Shown: positions 1 to 5,871, numbered from the stretch's first letter. The stretch: 5,881 nt of DNA from an uncultured Selenomonadaceae bacterium (GCA_945637225.1 CALZDE010000135.1:1-5881), one strand, 5' to 3'. Numbers and translations are program-made. The notes: generated from the letters alone by a model not told the origin.

Positions 1-82
1 CTTAATAAGGATTTATGAGATTTTACAGCTTCATAGAAACAGATCCTCAGCCTCCATAAAACTATTAAATTTTGAAGTCCTT
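1..82 (-). other. 5' leader between glmS ribozyme and presumed glmS start
   Basis: These 82 bases lie between the ribozyme's 3' end and the window edge. I see no start codon followed by the expected glmS N-terminus (Met-Cys-Gly-Ile). The two in-frame ATGs on the minus strand near 55 and 33 run into stops within a few codons. The stretch is therefore most simply untranslated leader of glmS, with the coding sequence beginning just beyond position 1. Confidence 0.5.
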
Positions 83-226
83 TGCCACTCTTAGGCTCAT
101 TTGTCCCTCCAGTTACCTGAAGGCTTTAAAAGCATTTATCGACCGAGACCAGCCGAGAGGCATCCGCTGAAAATTCGACAACCTCTTCCTCGTCACCTCA
201 AACATCACTGTTTAAGGTCATGCGCT
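83..226 (-). ncRNA. glmS ribozyme (glucosamine-6-phosphate-activated self-cleaving riboswitch)
   Basis: Read on the minus strand, this matches the glmS ribozyme consensus. Cleavage is expected between A226 and G225, in the A|GCGC context. P1 is a perfect 10-bp stem (218-209 with 204-195, one G-U) closed by a GUGA tetraloop. It is followed by the conserved core GACGAGG (194-188), GUCGAA (179-174) and GCGGAUGCC (167-159). P2 pairs 186-182 with 160-156. P3 pairs 155-150 with 145-140. P4 pairs 134-127 with 93-86. P4.1 pairs 122-117 with 112-107 and has a GUAA tetraloop. In this family glucosamine-6-phosphate acts as a catalytic cofactor: cleavage destabilises the glmS mRNA and gives feedback control of amino-sugar synthesis. 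No glmS start is visible before the left edge, so the target gene lies outside. Identification is by pattern and hand-folding; the 3' boundary is approximate. Confidence 0.93.
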
Positions 227-267
227 AGAAAATTCTTTTAGTACTTGTGCAAAGCTTCTTGATGAAT

Positions 268-296
268 ATTCTAGTCTATAATTGAAGATTAGTCAA
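268..296 (-). promoter_or_regulatory. Sigma-A-type promoter driving the glmS ribozyme transcript
   Basis: On the minus strand there is a -35 box TTGACT (296-291), a 17-base spacer (290-274) and a -10 box TAGAAT (273-268). Each hexamer matches consensus at five of six positions and the spacing is optimal. Initiation would fall near 261, leaving about 35 bases of RNA upstream of the ribozyme cleavage site at 226/225. This placement is usual for glmS ribozymes and independently supports the riboswitch call. Confidence 0.82.
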
Positions 297-308
297 GAAA
301 ATATTTAT

Positions 309-329
309 AAATTGTAAGTTGTGCAATTT
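309..329. repeat. Short inverted repeat upstream of the glmS promoter
   Basis: AAATTG (309-314) and CAATTT (324-329) form a 6-base inverted repeat separated by 9 bases. It lies 12 bases upstream of the glmS -35 box, in the galU-glmS intergenic region. It could be a regulator site or chance symmetry in AT-rich DNA; nothing else supports a function. Confidence 0.3.
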
Positions 330-361
330 GTCTGAAAATTTAACGATAAATTTCCGCAAAA

Positions 362-1249
362 TCAGATAGTAAACTCCGAAGCAGCCAGCTCTTTCAGGTA
401 GGTCTTAAAATCTCCGCCCAAATCATCACGGCGCAGAGCAAATTCTACCTGTGCCTTCAAAAAGCCCAGCTTGTCACCCAAATCATAACGCTTGCCCTTA
501 AAGTCGTAAGCAAAAACAGCCTCACGCTGAGCAAGCACCTTCAACGCATCTGTAAGCTGAATTTCTCCGCCCTTGCCCGGCTCTGTATTTTCCAGAATTT
601 CAAAAATAGCAGGGGTAATGATATATCTGCCCAAAACAGCCAAATCACTAGGAGCTTCTTCTGGACTTGGCTTTTCTATCATATTAGAGACCTTCAAAAT
701 ACGATGATTATCAAGCTGATTTCCTTCAACTATGCCATAAGAGGACACCTTCTCATGTGGTACAGTCTGACAGCCCAGTACAGTGCGTCCATATTCCTCG
801 AAAACATCTATCAGCTGCTTTAAGGCTGGCTTCTTAGGATGATACACCACATCATCACCTAAAAGCACCGCAAATGGCTCCCCTGCCATAAATGCCTTTG
901 CTGTGAGAATTGCATCACCTAAGCCCTTCATTTCACGCTGACGTATATAATGAATGCGAATATCAGCCGTATCACGAACCATCTTCAATAAATCCAGCTT
1001 GCCAGACTTTTCAAGGCTCATTTCCAAAATAGGAGCAGAATCAAAATAATCCTCAATAGCACGCTTAGCATGACCACTGATGATGAGAATATCCTCGATA
1101 CCACTTTCAATTGCTTCCTCTACAATGTACTGAATAGTAGGTCTGTCTACAATAGGAAGCATTTCCTTTGGAGTTGCCTTAGTTGCTGGCAAAAAGCGGG
1201 TGCCAAAGCCTGCTGCTGGAATAACCGCTCTCTTTATATTCTGCTGCAT
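362..1249 (-). CDS. galU: UTP--glucose-1-phosphate uridylyltransferase
   Basis: Makes UDP-glucose from UTP and glucose-1-phosphate in the cytoplasm, feeding exopolysaccharide, glycolipid and other envelope glycan synthesis. Numbered from the chosen ATG at 1249 (295 aa, normal for bacterial GalU), the nucleotidyltransferase signature PAAGFGTRFLPATKATPKEM spans about residues 11-30. The metal/nucleotide motif LLGDD lies at 129-133, IEKP at 191-194, GGEIQLTDA at 227-235 and GKRYDLGDKLGF at 252-263. A TTG two codons upstream (1255) is in frame, but the ribosome site GGGGAAGGGG (1269-1260) lies only 4 bases from it and 10 from the ATG, so the ATG is preferred. The gene follows the HAD phosphatase gene by about 70 bases, has its own promoter, and precedes the glmS ribozyme. 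HasC/GtaB-type paralogues of the same family are the only realistic alternative name. Confidence 0.96.
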   Translation of the reverse strand: MQQNIKRAVIPAAGFGTRFLPATKATPKEMLPIVDRPTIQYIVEEAIESGIEDILIISGHAKRAIEDYFDSAPILEMSLEKSGKLDLLKMVRDTADIRIHYIRQREMKGLGDAILTAKAFMAGEPFAVLLGDDVVYHPKKPALKQLIDVFEEYGRTVLGCQTVPHEKVSSYGIVEGNQLDNHRILKVSNMIEKPSPEEAPSDLAVLGRYIITPAIFEILENTEPGKGGEIQLTDALKVLAQREAVFAYDFKGKRYDLGDKLGFLKAQVEFALRRDDLGGDFKTYLKELAASEFTI

Positions 1250-1259
1250 ATACAATAAA

Positions 1260-1269
1260 CCCCTTCCCC
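1260..1269 (-). promoter_or_regulatory. Ribosome binding site deciding the galU start
   Basis: The purine block GGGGAAGGGG on the minus strand ends 10 bases before the ATG at 1249 but only 4 bases before the in-frame TTG at 1255. The spacing favours the ATG. Confidence 0.6.
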
Positions 1270-1297
1270 AGTAAAATCACGTCGTTTTTCTTTAATA

Positions 1298-1327
1298 AGT
1301 ATACCACAAAAAACAGCTTAAATACAA
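1298..1327 (-). promoter_or_regulatory. Extended -10 promoter of galU
   Basis: On the minus strand, TGGTATACT (1306-1298) forms an extended -10 element (TG-n-TATACT). A weak -35-like TTGTAT (1327-1322) lies 18 bases upstream, inside the last codons of the HAD gene. Predicted initiation is near 1291, giving a leader of about 40 bases before the galU ATG. This would let galU be transcribed independently of the upstream Ter module. Confidence 0.62.
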
Positions 1328-2103
1328 TACTTTTTGCCCCAATTGAGAATCCTCTGCAAATACCATTCACTGAACGATTTCAAGTCCTCTGGCTGTACCC
1401 TGATAGATGTAAAGCCCAAAGCATTAACTCTCTGAGTAAGGCCCTTATGTGCATACCCCTTATTGCTGGCAAGAAGCATTCCCATGTCCATTTCACTGTC
1501 ACCAGCCGAAAACACGTGATTAATTTCAAATTTCTTCTTTAAGTTTTCTACGACCTTTTCCTTAGTAATGGCCTTAGGAAGCACATATATCTTTCGCCCT
1601 GAATGCATTACCGGCAAATATGTCTGTGCCTTTATTTCTGCTACAATCGGTGCTATTCCAGTGTCGTCAGGCAGTGCAAAAAAAAGAAAATTATCATCTA
1701 CAATGCGCTTGCTGGTAAAGCGTTTATTCCTCTTGTAAATATTAAACAGTCTTTTTATTTCTGCAATATCCATAACAAATTCCACACCACAGCAAACACT
1801 GGTAATCCACTCCGGTACAATGCCTCTGTTATGAAGAAGTATACCTCCATTTGTCGTAATGGCATATTCCGGCTCACAGTCATCCGGCCATTCAATCCTC
1901 TTATACTGCAAAATTGAACGTGTGGTGACAGGAATAACTTCAACATATTGACGTACCTCACGTAAAAGCTCTATCGCTTTTTTGCTCATAAAACTCTGCT
2001 CATTTCCATCCAGATGTTCTACGCATACATCATTTTCTTCCCTATTAGACTTAGAAACAAAAAGTGTATTATCTAAATCAGTTAATAAAACTTCCTTTTT
2101 CAA
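1318..2103 (-). CDS. HAD-superfamily (Cof-type) phosphatase of the Ter biosynthetic module
   Basis: A 261-aa cytoplasmic HAD hydrolase with the complete catalytic set. Motif I is TDLDNTLF at 8-15 (nucleophile D9, acid/base D11). Motif II is PVTTRS at 58-63. A Cof-like TNGG is at 84-87. The region around 90-175 is probably a C2-type cap. A motif III lysine lies within PKAITKEKVV (176-185). Motif IV is AGDSEMDMGM at 200-209 (D202, D206). It should remove a phosphate from a small metabolite; the substrate is unknown. The start is TTG at 2103: an in-frame TAA lies immediately upstream, and motif I begins at residue 8, so no later start is plausible. TTG overlaps the upstream gene's TGA stop as TTGA, and no good ribosome site precedes it, suggesting termination-reinitiation. 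Relatives include sucrose- and mannosyl-phosphoglycerate-phosphatase-like enzymes. HAD phosphatases are a recurring member of Ter-linked biosynthetic operons. Confidence 0.88.
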   Translation of the reverse strand: MKKEVLLTDLDNTLFVSKSNREENDVCVEHLDGNEQSFMSKKAIELLREVRQYVEVIPVTTRSILQYKRIEWPDDCEPEYAITTNGGILLHNRGIVPEWITSVCCGVEFVMDIAEIKRLFNIYKRNKRFTSKRIVDDNFLFFALPDDTGIAPIVAEIKAQTYLPVMHSGRKIYVLPKAITKEKVVENLKKKFEINHVFSAGDSEMDMGMLLASNKGYAHKGLTQRVNALGFTSIRVQPEDLKSFSEWYLQRILNWGKKYCI

Positions 2104-3155
2104 TTATCAGCGATGGTACGAATAATTCCGCAGGCAAGATAATTCTGCAACGGATATTCTACCACCTCCACCTCCTTTTCCTTAGCTAATTGATAAATAT
2201 GACCTAAGCGATTTTCATCATTTAAGCTGTGTACCAGTATTTTCCAAGGAACTCTCCGCAATAATACTCTGGTAGCTTCACCAATTCCCGGCTTGACTAG
2301 ATTTATATTTTCAACAGAAAATTCCCTTGCAATATTCTCTACTTCCGCTAAACCAGTCGAAAAAATATTATTATTAAATTCTATTTTATCAATTAATTTT
2401 TCAGGAAAATGATTTTCTACAGTATCTATAAATTGATAGGTTAAATCCCTGTCAGCTAATTCCTTATAAAAAGCTGAACCATGAAAATCATCATTTCCTA
2501 TTATATCCCTGCGGAAAAAGGTTCTGCTCAAAAGACCTGATACCGTTGAATTAAGGCAGGAGCTTGCAATGAGGAAATCTTCATGCGTACCCCATAATTT
2601 AGCAATATGAGCAGGGTCAGAAAGTACCGCCAAGCCATCATCTACACCTGGATAATTTTTTAAAGCCTTTCTTAATTCACGCTGAATAGCACCCTTGCCG
2701 GTCCAGCCGTCTACAAATTGAAGCGTTTCTGCCTTATGGCGAGTCAATATATACTTCATAGCATTATCATCAATTCCCACACCACGTATAATAGAAATAG
2801 TATAATGCTTCACATCAATATTATATTTTTTCTTCAAATAACGCTTGATGATAATACCAATAGGAGTACCAGCCCTTGCTAAAGAAATTAATACTGCATT
2901 TTTACCCTTATCTGCTAAAATCTTTTCAGCAACTCTAGCAGAAGCCTCCGCTGTAATACCAGCAAAACGCTCCAAGGCATCATAATATGTCTTTAAATAA
3001 AGTTCACTTGGCTCGTACTCAATAGGGAGCATTTCACAATAGCTTCGACCCTTTTGAATTTCTATTTCCCTTTCCTTCGTGCTCATTGGAGTAACCATGC
3101 CTGTAATATCCTTCAGAAGAATTTCCACATCCTCCTGTTTATAACTAGAAAACAT
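2100..3155 (-). CDS. Phosphoribosyltransferase-like/PELOTA-domain protein (StiP family)
   Basis: Residues are numbered from the upstream ATG at 3167 (355 aa); the chosen start is residue 5. The N-terminal two thirds match the family named 'cysteine protease StiP' in databases and reinterpreted by comparative genomics as a phosphoribosyltransferase (PRTase) fold. Visible motifs are SLARAGTPIG (95-104), the phosphate-loop-like FVDGWTGKGAI (151-161) and SSCLNSTVSG (202-211, Cys204). The C-terminal segment from about 265 resembles a PELOTA-type RNA-binding-like domain, with KPGIGEATRVLLRRVPW at 292-308. No signal peptide or membrane segment is seen, so it is cytoplasmic. The start at 3155 is chosen because GGAGG (3165-3161) lies 5 bases upstream of it, whereas the ATG at 3167 overlaps that site. 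The gene overlaps the TRSP gene by 11 bases and the HAD gene by 3-4. A role in making or transferring a nucleoside-like metabolite is inferred; protease activity is doubtful. Confidence 0.86.
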   Translation of the reverse strand: MFSSYKQEDVEILLKDITGMVTPMSTKEREIEIQKGRSYCEMLPIEYEPSELYLKTYYDALERFAGITAEASARVAEKILADKGKNAVLISLARAGTPIGIIIKRYLKKKYNIDVKHYTISIIRGVGIDDNAMKYILTRHKAETLQFVDGWTGKGAIQRELRKALKNYPGVDDGLAVLSDPAHIAKLWGTHEDFLIASSCLNSTVSGLLSRTFFRRDIIGNDDFHGSAFYKELADRDLTYQFIDTVENHFPEKLIDKIEFNNNIFSTGLAEVENIAREFSVENINLVKPGIGEATRVLLRRVPWKILVHSLNDENRLGHIYQLAKEKEVEVVEYPLQNYLACGIIRTIADN

Positions 3156-4278
3156 ATTTACCTCCATCTACCCATATAGCATCGCCAAAATTAACCGTTG
3201 AAAGAGCATTCATCAAGCTTATTCTTGCTTCTGCCTTAATCTCATCTACATCGGAAACAACTATCACCAAATCATAATACTGCAAGTTGTAAATATATGT
3301 TACACGTTCTTTATCATAAAAGCTTTTTAGCTTAAAACCATTTTTAATCGGATAATTTTCATCGTCCTTATTTACGCCAATTGGGCTTCTTGTGGTTGCG
3401 TGAGAAAATACATTATGTCCCTGTTCTTCTAATTCCTTGCCTAAAATCAAGGCAGGAAGCATACATTCCTCAGTGCCAAGAACAAGAATTTTACTTTTCT
3501 TGTCAATAGCTATATTATCAGAATTCCATTTATGCCATTCCTTGATATATTCACTAGCTTTTACACCAGTTCGTGGATTAAGTGCAGGAATATTATTTCT
3601 TAATGAATGTGCATGGAAACCGACATATGGCTCTGCAATTACTCCCTCAGCTACAGTAAAATTACTTGCTAAACTCTCATAGTCCTCTGCTTCCAAATCA
3701 AGAAGTGAAATATGCTCTATTCCCATTTCATCCATTTTTTGCTTATCTTCACTATTTAAGCGGTAGAGAATAGAAGCTGTTACAAATTTCTTTTCAGATA
3801 CACAAGGATATTTTTCCCTTAGTTTCACCACAAGATTACGCATGGTTTTGCCAGTAGACAGTTCATCATCAAGAAGAATAATCGTTTCAGTATTTTTTAT
3901 GTATTCCTCTAAATTATCTGCACACAGCTTTTGACTGCTTGCATGACTGTGCTCTTCACTAAAATAAATAAAATCCTTTCCTTCCGGTAAAACTTCACGT
4001 GTAGTATTTATACAATAACACTCACTTGAAATAGTATCTGCTACCTTCAAGGCAATAGCCGTTGCTGTTTCTGCAAAACCAATAACCAGCTTTGTTTCAG
4101 GATATTTTTTCTTTACCTTTTCGCCCAAGGACTCCATCATAGAAAGAGCCTTAGCAGGACTTACAGCTAAATGCTTGCCCTGGAGAGGATTTACCAAAAG
4201 ATAGGAACGTTTATTATTATTATATCTTTTTGCTATTGTCAGCAAATCATTTTTCTTGTATTGAGTCAAGTTATTCAC
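3145..4278 (-). CDS. Phosphoribosyltransferase with C-terminal TRSP domain
   Basis: A 377-aa cytoplasmic protein with two domains. The N-terminal PRTase-fold domain (about 20-215) carries GFAETATAIA (67-76), NTTRE (91-95) and a textbook PRPP-binding loop, IILLDDELSTGKT (133-145), with the paired acids D137/D138. The C-terminal domain (about 260-377) contains LGTEE (267-271) and the four residues that name the TRSP domain, T296-R297-S298-P299. Such orotate-PRTase-like proteins occur in Ter operons, where they are predicted to join phosphoribose to an unknown base-like acceptor. The start is ambiguous. GTG at 4278 overlaps the upstream TAA by 8 bases, with a weak GGA 7 bases before it. TTG at 4269 lies 5 bases after AAAGGTGA and could be the true start (374 aa). 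The gene overlaps the StiP-family gene downstream. Family assignment is firm; the substrate is unknown. Confidence 0.9.
   Translation of the reverse strand: MNNLTQYKKNDLLTIAKRYNNNKRSYLLVNPLQGKHLAVSPAKALSMMESLGEKVKKKYPETKLVIGFAETATAIALKVADTISSECYCINTTREVLPEGKDFIYFSEEHSHASSQKLCADNLEEYIKNTETIILLDDELSTGKTMRNLVVKLREKYPCVSEKKFVTASILYRLNSEDKQKMDEMGIEHISLLDLEAEDYESLASNFTVAEGVIAEPYVGFHAHSLRNNIPALNPRTGVKASEYIKEWHKWNSDNIAIDKKSKILVLGTEECMLPALILGKELEEQGHNVFSHATTRSPIGVNKDDENYPIKNGFKLKSFYDKERVTYIYNLQYYDLVIVVSDVDEIKAEARISLMNALSTVNFGDAIWVDGGKYVF
3161..3165 (-). promoter_or_regulatory. Ribosome binding site deciding the StiP-family start
   Basis: GGAGG on the minus strand sits 5 bases before the ATG at 3155. 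The earlier in-frame ATG at 3167 partly overlaps this site and has no comparable site of its own, so the shorter protein is favoured. The site lies inside the last codons of the upstream TRSP gene. Confidence 0.7.
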
Positions 4279-5203
4279 CTTTAATTCCGTAAATATTTCC
4301 CAGCTTATAAATCTTCTTTGCCCAGTTTAAGTGACATTTTAATTCATTCATGCCTGTACCGTCACTATTTAACGAAACACCCTTTTTTTCATTCTGCCAG
4401 TTAATAAGCTTTTCTGCATTTAGATAATCATCCTTATCCACGCAAAGACTTTCGTAAATATAAGGCAATTGATTAGGATGGATTGCTGTTTTTCCCACAA
4501 AACCATTTATACTGTCTAATTCAAGCTCTTTTTGAAATGACTTTAGCCATTTATACTTTTTACTGTCAGCAAAATAATTAAATACAGCCCCTGACACAAC
4601 ATAATCCTTTGAAAATACCGCCAAAATATCTATTATTATATCACGTATAACCGCCAAATCATAAACAGTATAGTTAATCGGACATTTTAAGCTGTAAATC
4701 CTGCTTAAATCATTACAGCCAACACGAATATTAACAACCTGCTCGCTGACAGAATTTATTTTTTTCTTTAAATCATATAATATCCTATTTCTATGCAGGC
4801 TATCAGCTAGTACAGGGCTTTCCATAATAGGCATGATATTTATTTTTTCTTTTTTTGCAATATCTAAATATTCATCAGCAACTAATTCATCAAATTTTGG
4901 CAAAATATAACCATTTATTATTTCTCTGACATCACTGTAAATATCTAAAATATGCTTTAAATGCCTAGGATTTCGTACCCTTATAAAAATATTAGGCAAA
5001 CCTTCTGTATTTTTTAATTTCTGTAAATTATTATGCAATATAATTTCTGCTTCTTCAACTGCTGAATCAGCAATAGCATCCTCAAGGCAAAAAGCTGCAG
5101 AAGTCAAATATGGTATTTCTTTATTTTTTATTTTTTCTACTGCATTTTCCTGTATAGCAGGCATGTAAAGCAGTCCGCCTACACGATAAGCAAGCTCATT
5201 CAT
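4271..5203 (-). CDS. CitE/HpcH-like TIM-barrel aldolase/lyase of the Ter module
   Basis: A 310-aa protein of the HpcH/HpaI aldolase / citrate lyase beta-subunit superfamily. Motifs in order are LLYMPA (11-16), LEDAIAD (40-46, as in CitE), the substrate-arginine region FIRVRNPR (73-80), LPKF (101-104), IMPIMESP (123-130, metal-ligand glutamate E128), VGCNDLSR (161-168, metal-ligand aspartate D165) and FVGKTAIHPNQL (235-246). The family performs Mg-dependent C-C bond cleavage or formation, often on CoA thioesters. No acyl-carrier or CoA-transferase partner (CitD, CitF) is beside it, so it is not classical citrate lyase. Its place at the head of two PRTases and a HAD phosphatase identifies it with the CitE-like enzymes of Ter biosynthetic operons. 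The ATG is well supported by CGGAG (5217-5213) 9 bases upstream. The gene is rich in Asn, Lys and Ile and more AT-rich than terD or galU. The substrate is unknown. Confidence 0.88.
   Translation of the reverse strand: MNELAYRVGGLLYMPAIQENAVEKIKNKEIPYLTSAAFCLEDAIADSAVEEAEIILHNNLQKLKNTEGLPNIFIRVRNPRHLKHILDIYSDVREIINGYILPKFDELVADEYLDIAKKEKINIMPIMESPVLADSLHRNRILYDLKKKINSVSEQVVNIRVGCNDLSRIYSLKCPINYTVYDLAVIRDIIIDILAVFSKDYVVSGAVFNYFADSKKYKWLKSFQKELELDSINGFVGKTAIHPNQLPYIYESLCVDKDDYLNAEKLINWQNEKKGVSLNSDGTGMNELKCHLNWAKKIYKLGNIYGIKGE
4275..4282 (-). promoter_or_regulatory. Candidate ribosome binding site for the TRSP gene (alternative TTG start)
   Basis: AAAGGTGA on the minus strand contains the GTG at 4278 but is spaced 5 bases from an in-frame TTG at 4269. 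If it is the working site, translation starts at TTG and the overlap with the upstream gene disappears. Confidence 0.45.
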
Positions 5204-5212
5204 CTATGCTAA

Positions 5213-5217
5213 CTCCG
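5213..5217 (-). promoter_or_regulatory. Ribosome binding site of the CitE-like gene
   Basis: CGGAG on the minus strand lies 9 bases before the ATG at 5203. It is the only clear initiation signal in the short space between the terminator and this gene. Confidence 0.65.
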
Positions 5218-5231
5218 TCAATAAATATGCT

Positions 5232-5262
5232 AAAAAGAGGGAGCAGATTGCTCCACCCCCTC
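5232..5262 (-). terminator. Intrinsic terminator between terD and the biosynthetic module
   Basis: On the minus strand, the perfect stem GGAGCA/UGCUCC (5254-5249 with 5245-5240) closes on the loop AUC. It extends downward by GAGGGGG (5262-5256) pairing, with wobbles and one bulged U5255, to CUC and part of the U tract. A run of five T (5236-5232) follows the GC-rich stem. It lies 30 bases after the terD stop and 29 bases before the CitE-like gene, so it should end most terD transcripts and leave the module to read-through, or to an unseen promoter. Confidence 0.88.
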
Positions 5263-5292
5263 AGTAATTTACTCTGTAAAATTTAGAAGTGA

Positions 5293-5871
5293 TTAAACAT
5301 TTACACCATAGTTTCTGCCCAGAGCAGATAAACCGCCCTCGAAGCCGCTGCCAATAGCGTTGAACTTCCACTCACCGCCATGACGATACAGCTCACCAAC
5401 AATAACAGCAGTCTCAATGGAGAAATCCTCGCCTAAATCAAAACGGATTAATTCCTTGTTATTAGCTTCATCAACTACGCGAATGAAAGCATTGCTTACC
5501 TGACCAAAGTTCTGACGACGAGTCTCTGCATCATAAATGGTAACGGTAAAATCAATCTTATCAACGTTAGCTGGAACCTTAGCAAGGTCAACCTTAACCT
5601 GCTCATCATCGCCCTCGCCTGCACCAGTGAGGTTATCACCTAAATGCTGAACACTGCCGGACTCATGCTTCAGGTTATTGAAGAATACGAAATCTGCATC
5701 GCTGTTTACCTTGCCAGAAGCATTCAGCAGGAAAGCTGCAGCATCTAAGTCAAAATCACTGCCGCCATCATACTTATTAGTATCCCAGCCTAAGCCTACG
5801 AGAATCTTTGTCAGCCCAGGATTAGTCTTTGTTAAATCTACTTTCTGACCTTTTTTTAAACTAATTGCCAT
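5293..5871 (-). CDS. terD: TerD-family calcium-binding stress protein
   Basis: A 192-aa protein of full family length (TerD/TerE about 190 aa) made of one TerD domain. Visible hallmarks are ISLKKGQKVDLTK (3-15), LVGLGWD (24-30), DFDLDAAAFLL (39-49), FFNNL (63-67) and the acidic calcium-binding loop GDNLTGAGEGDDEQ (78-91). Also present are DFTVTIYDA (107-115), IRFDLGEDFS (142-151) and GELYRHGGEWKF (159-170). Family members bind Ca2+ and act in the cytoplasm or at the membrane surface in resistance to tellurite, phage and other envelope or oxidative stress; the exact mechanism is unsettled. The ATG is preceded by GGAAAATGAT at the window edge, an acceptable but truncated view of the ribosome site. 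A terminator follows directly. TerD, TerE and TerZ paralogues are hard to tell apart, so the symbol is family-level. More ter genes are likely just past the right edge. Confidence 0.95.
   Translation of the reverse strand: MAISLKKGQKVDLTKTNPGLTKILVGLGWDTNKYDGGSDFDLDAAAFLLNASGKVNSDADFVFFNNLKHESGSVQHLGDNLTGAGEGDDEQVKVDLAKVPANVDKIDFTVTIYDAETRRQNFGQVSNAFIRVVDEANNKELIRFDLGEDFSIETAVIVGELYRHGGEWKFNAIGSGFEGGLSALGRNYGVNV

Noticed and set aside
25..60. Tiny minus-strand reading frames in the glmS leader as possible leader peptides
   Set aside because: The frames are only a few codons long, are poorly spaced from the nearest purine-rich site and show no codon pattern suggesting attenuation.
334..355. 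AT-rich 9-bp hairpin just after the galU stop, considered as its terminator
   Set aside because: The stem (355-347 with 342-334, loop UCGU) is almost all A-U with one G-U, and no T tract follows, so it is too weak to call a terminator.
1070..1258. Plus-strand open frame opposite galU
   Set aside because: It is antisense to the conserved GalU N-terminus, lacks a recognisable domain and is an expected by-product of the real gene.
1603..1917. Plus-strand open frame of about 100 codons opposite the HAD gene
   Set aside because: The translation is Cys/Tyr/Phe-rich and without motifs, and the opposite strand carries intact HAD motifs.
1755..1961. Minus-strand open frame overlapping the HAD gene in another frame
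   Set aside because: It is fully contained in the HAD gene and shows no domain or initiation signal.
3437..3682. Plus-strand open frame opposite the TRSP gene
   Set aside because: No ribosome site or family resemblance; it lies entirely antisense to a well-supported coding region.
5216..5221. TTGACG on the minus strand as a -35 box for the module
   Set aside because: The -10 position 17 bases downstream reads TGAGCT, inside the CitE-like coding sequence, and the hexamer overlaps the ribosome site.
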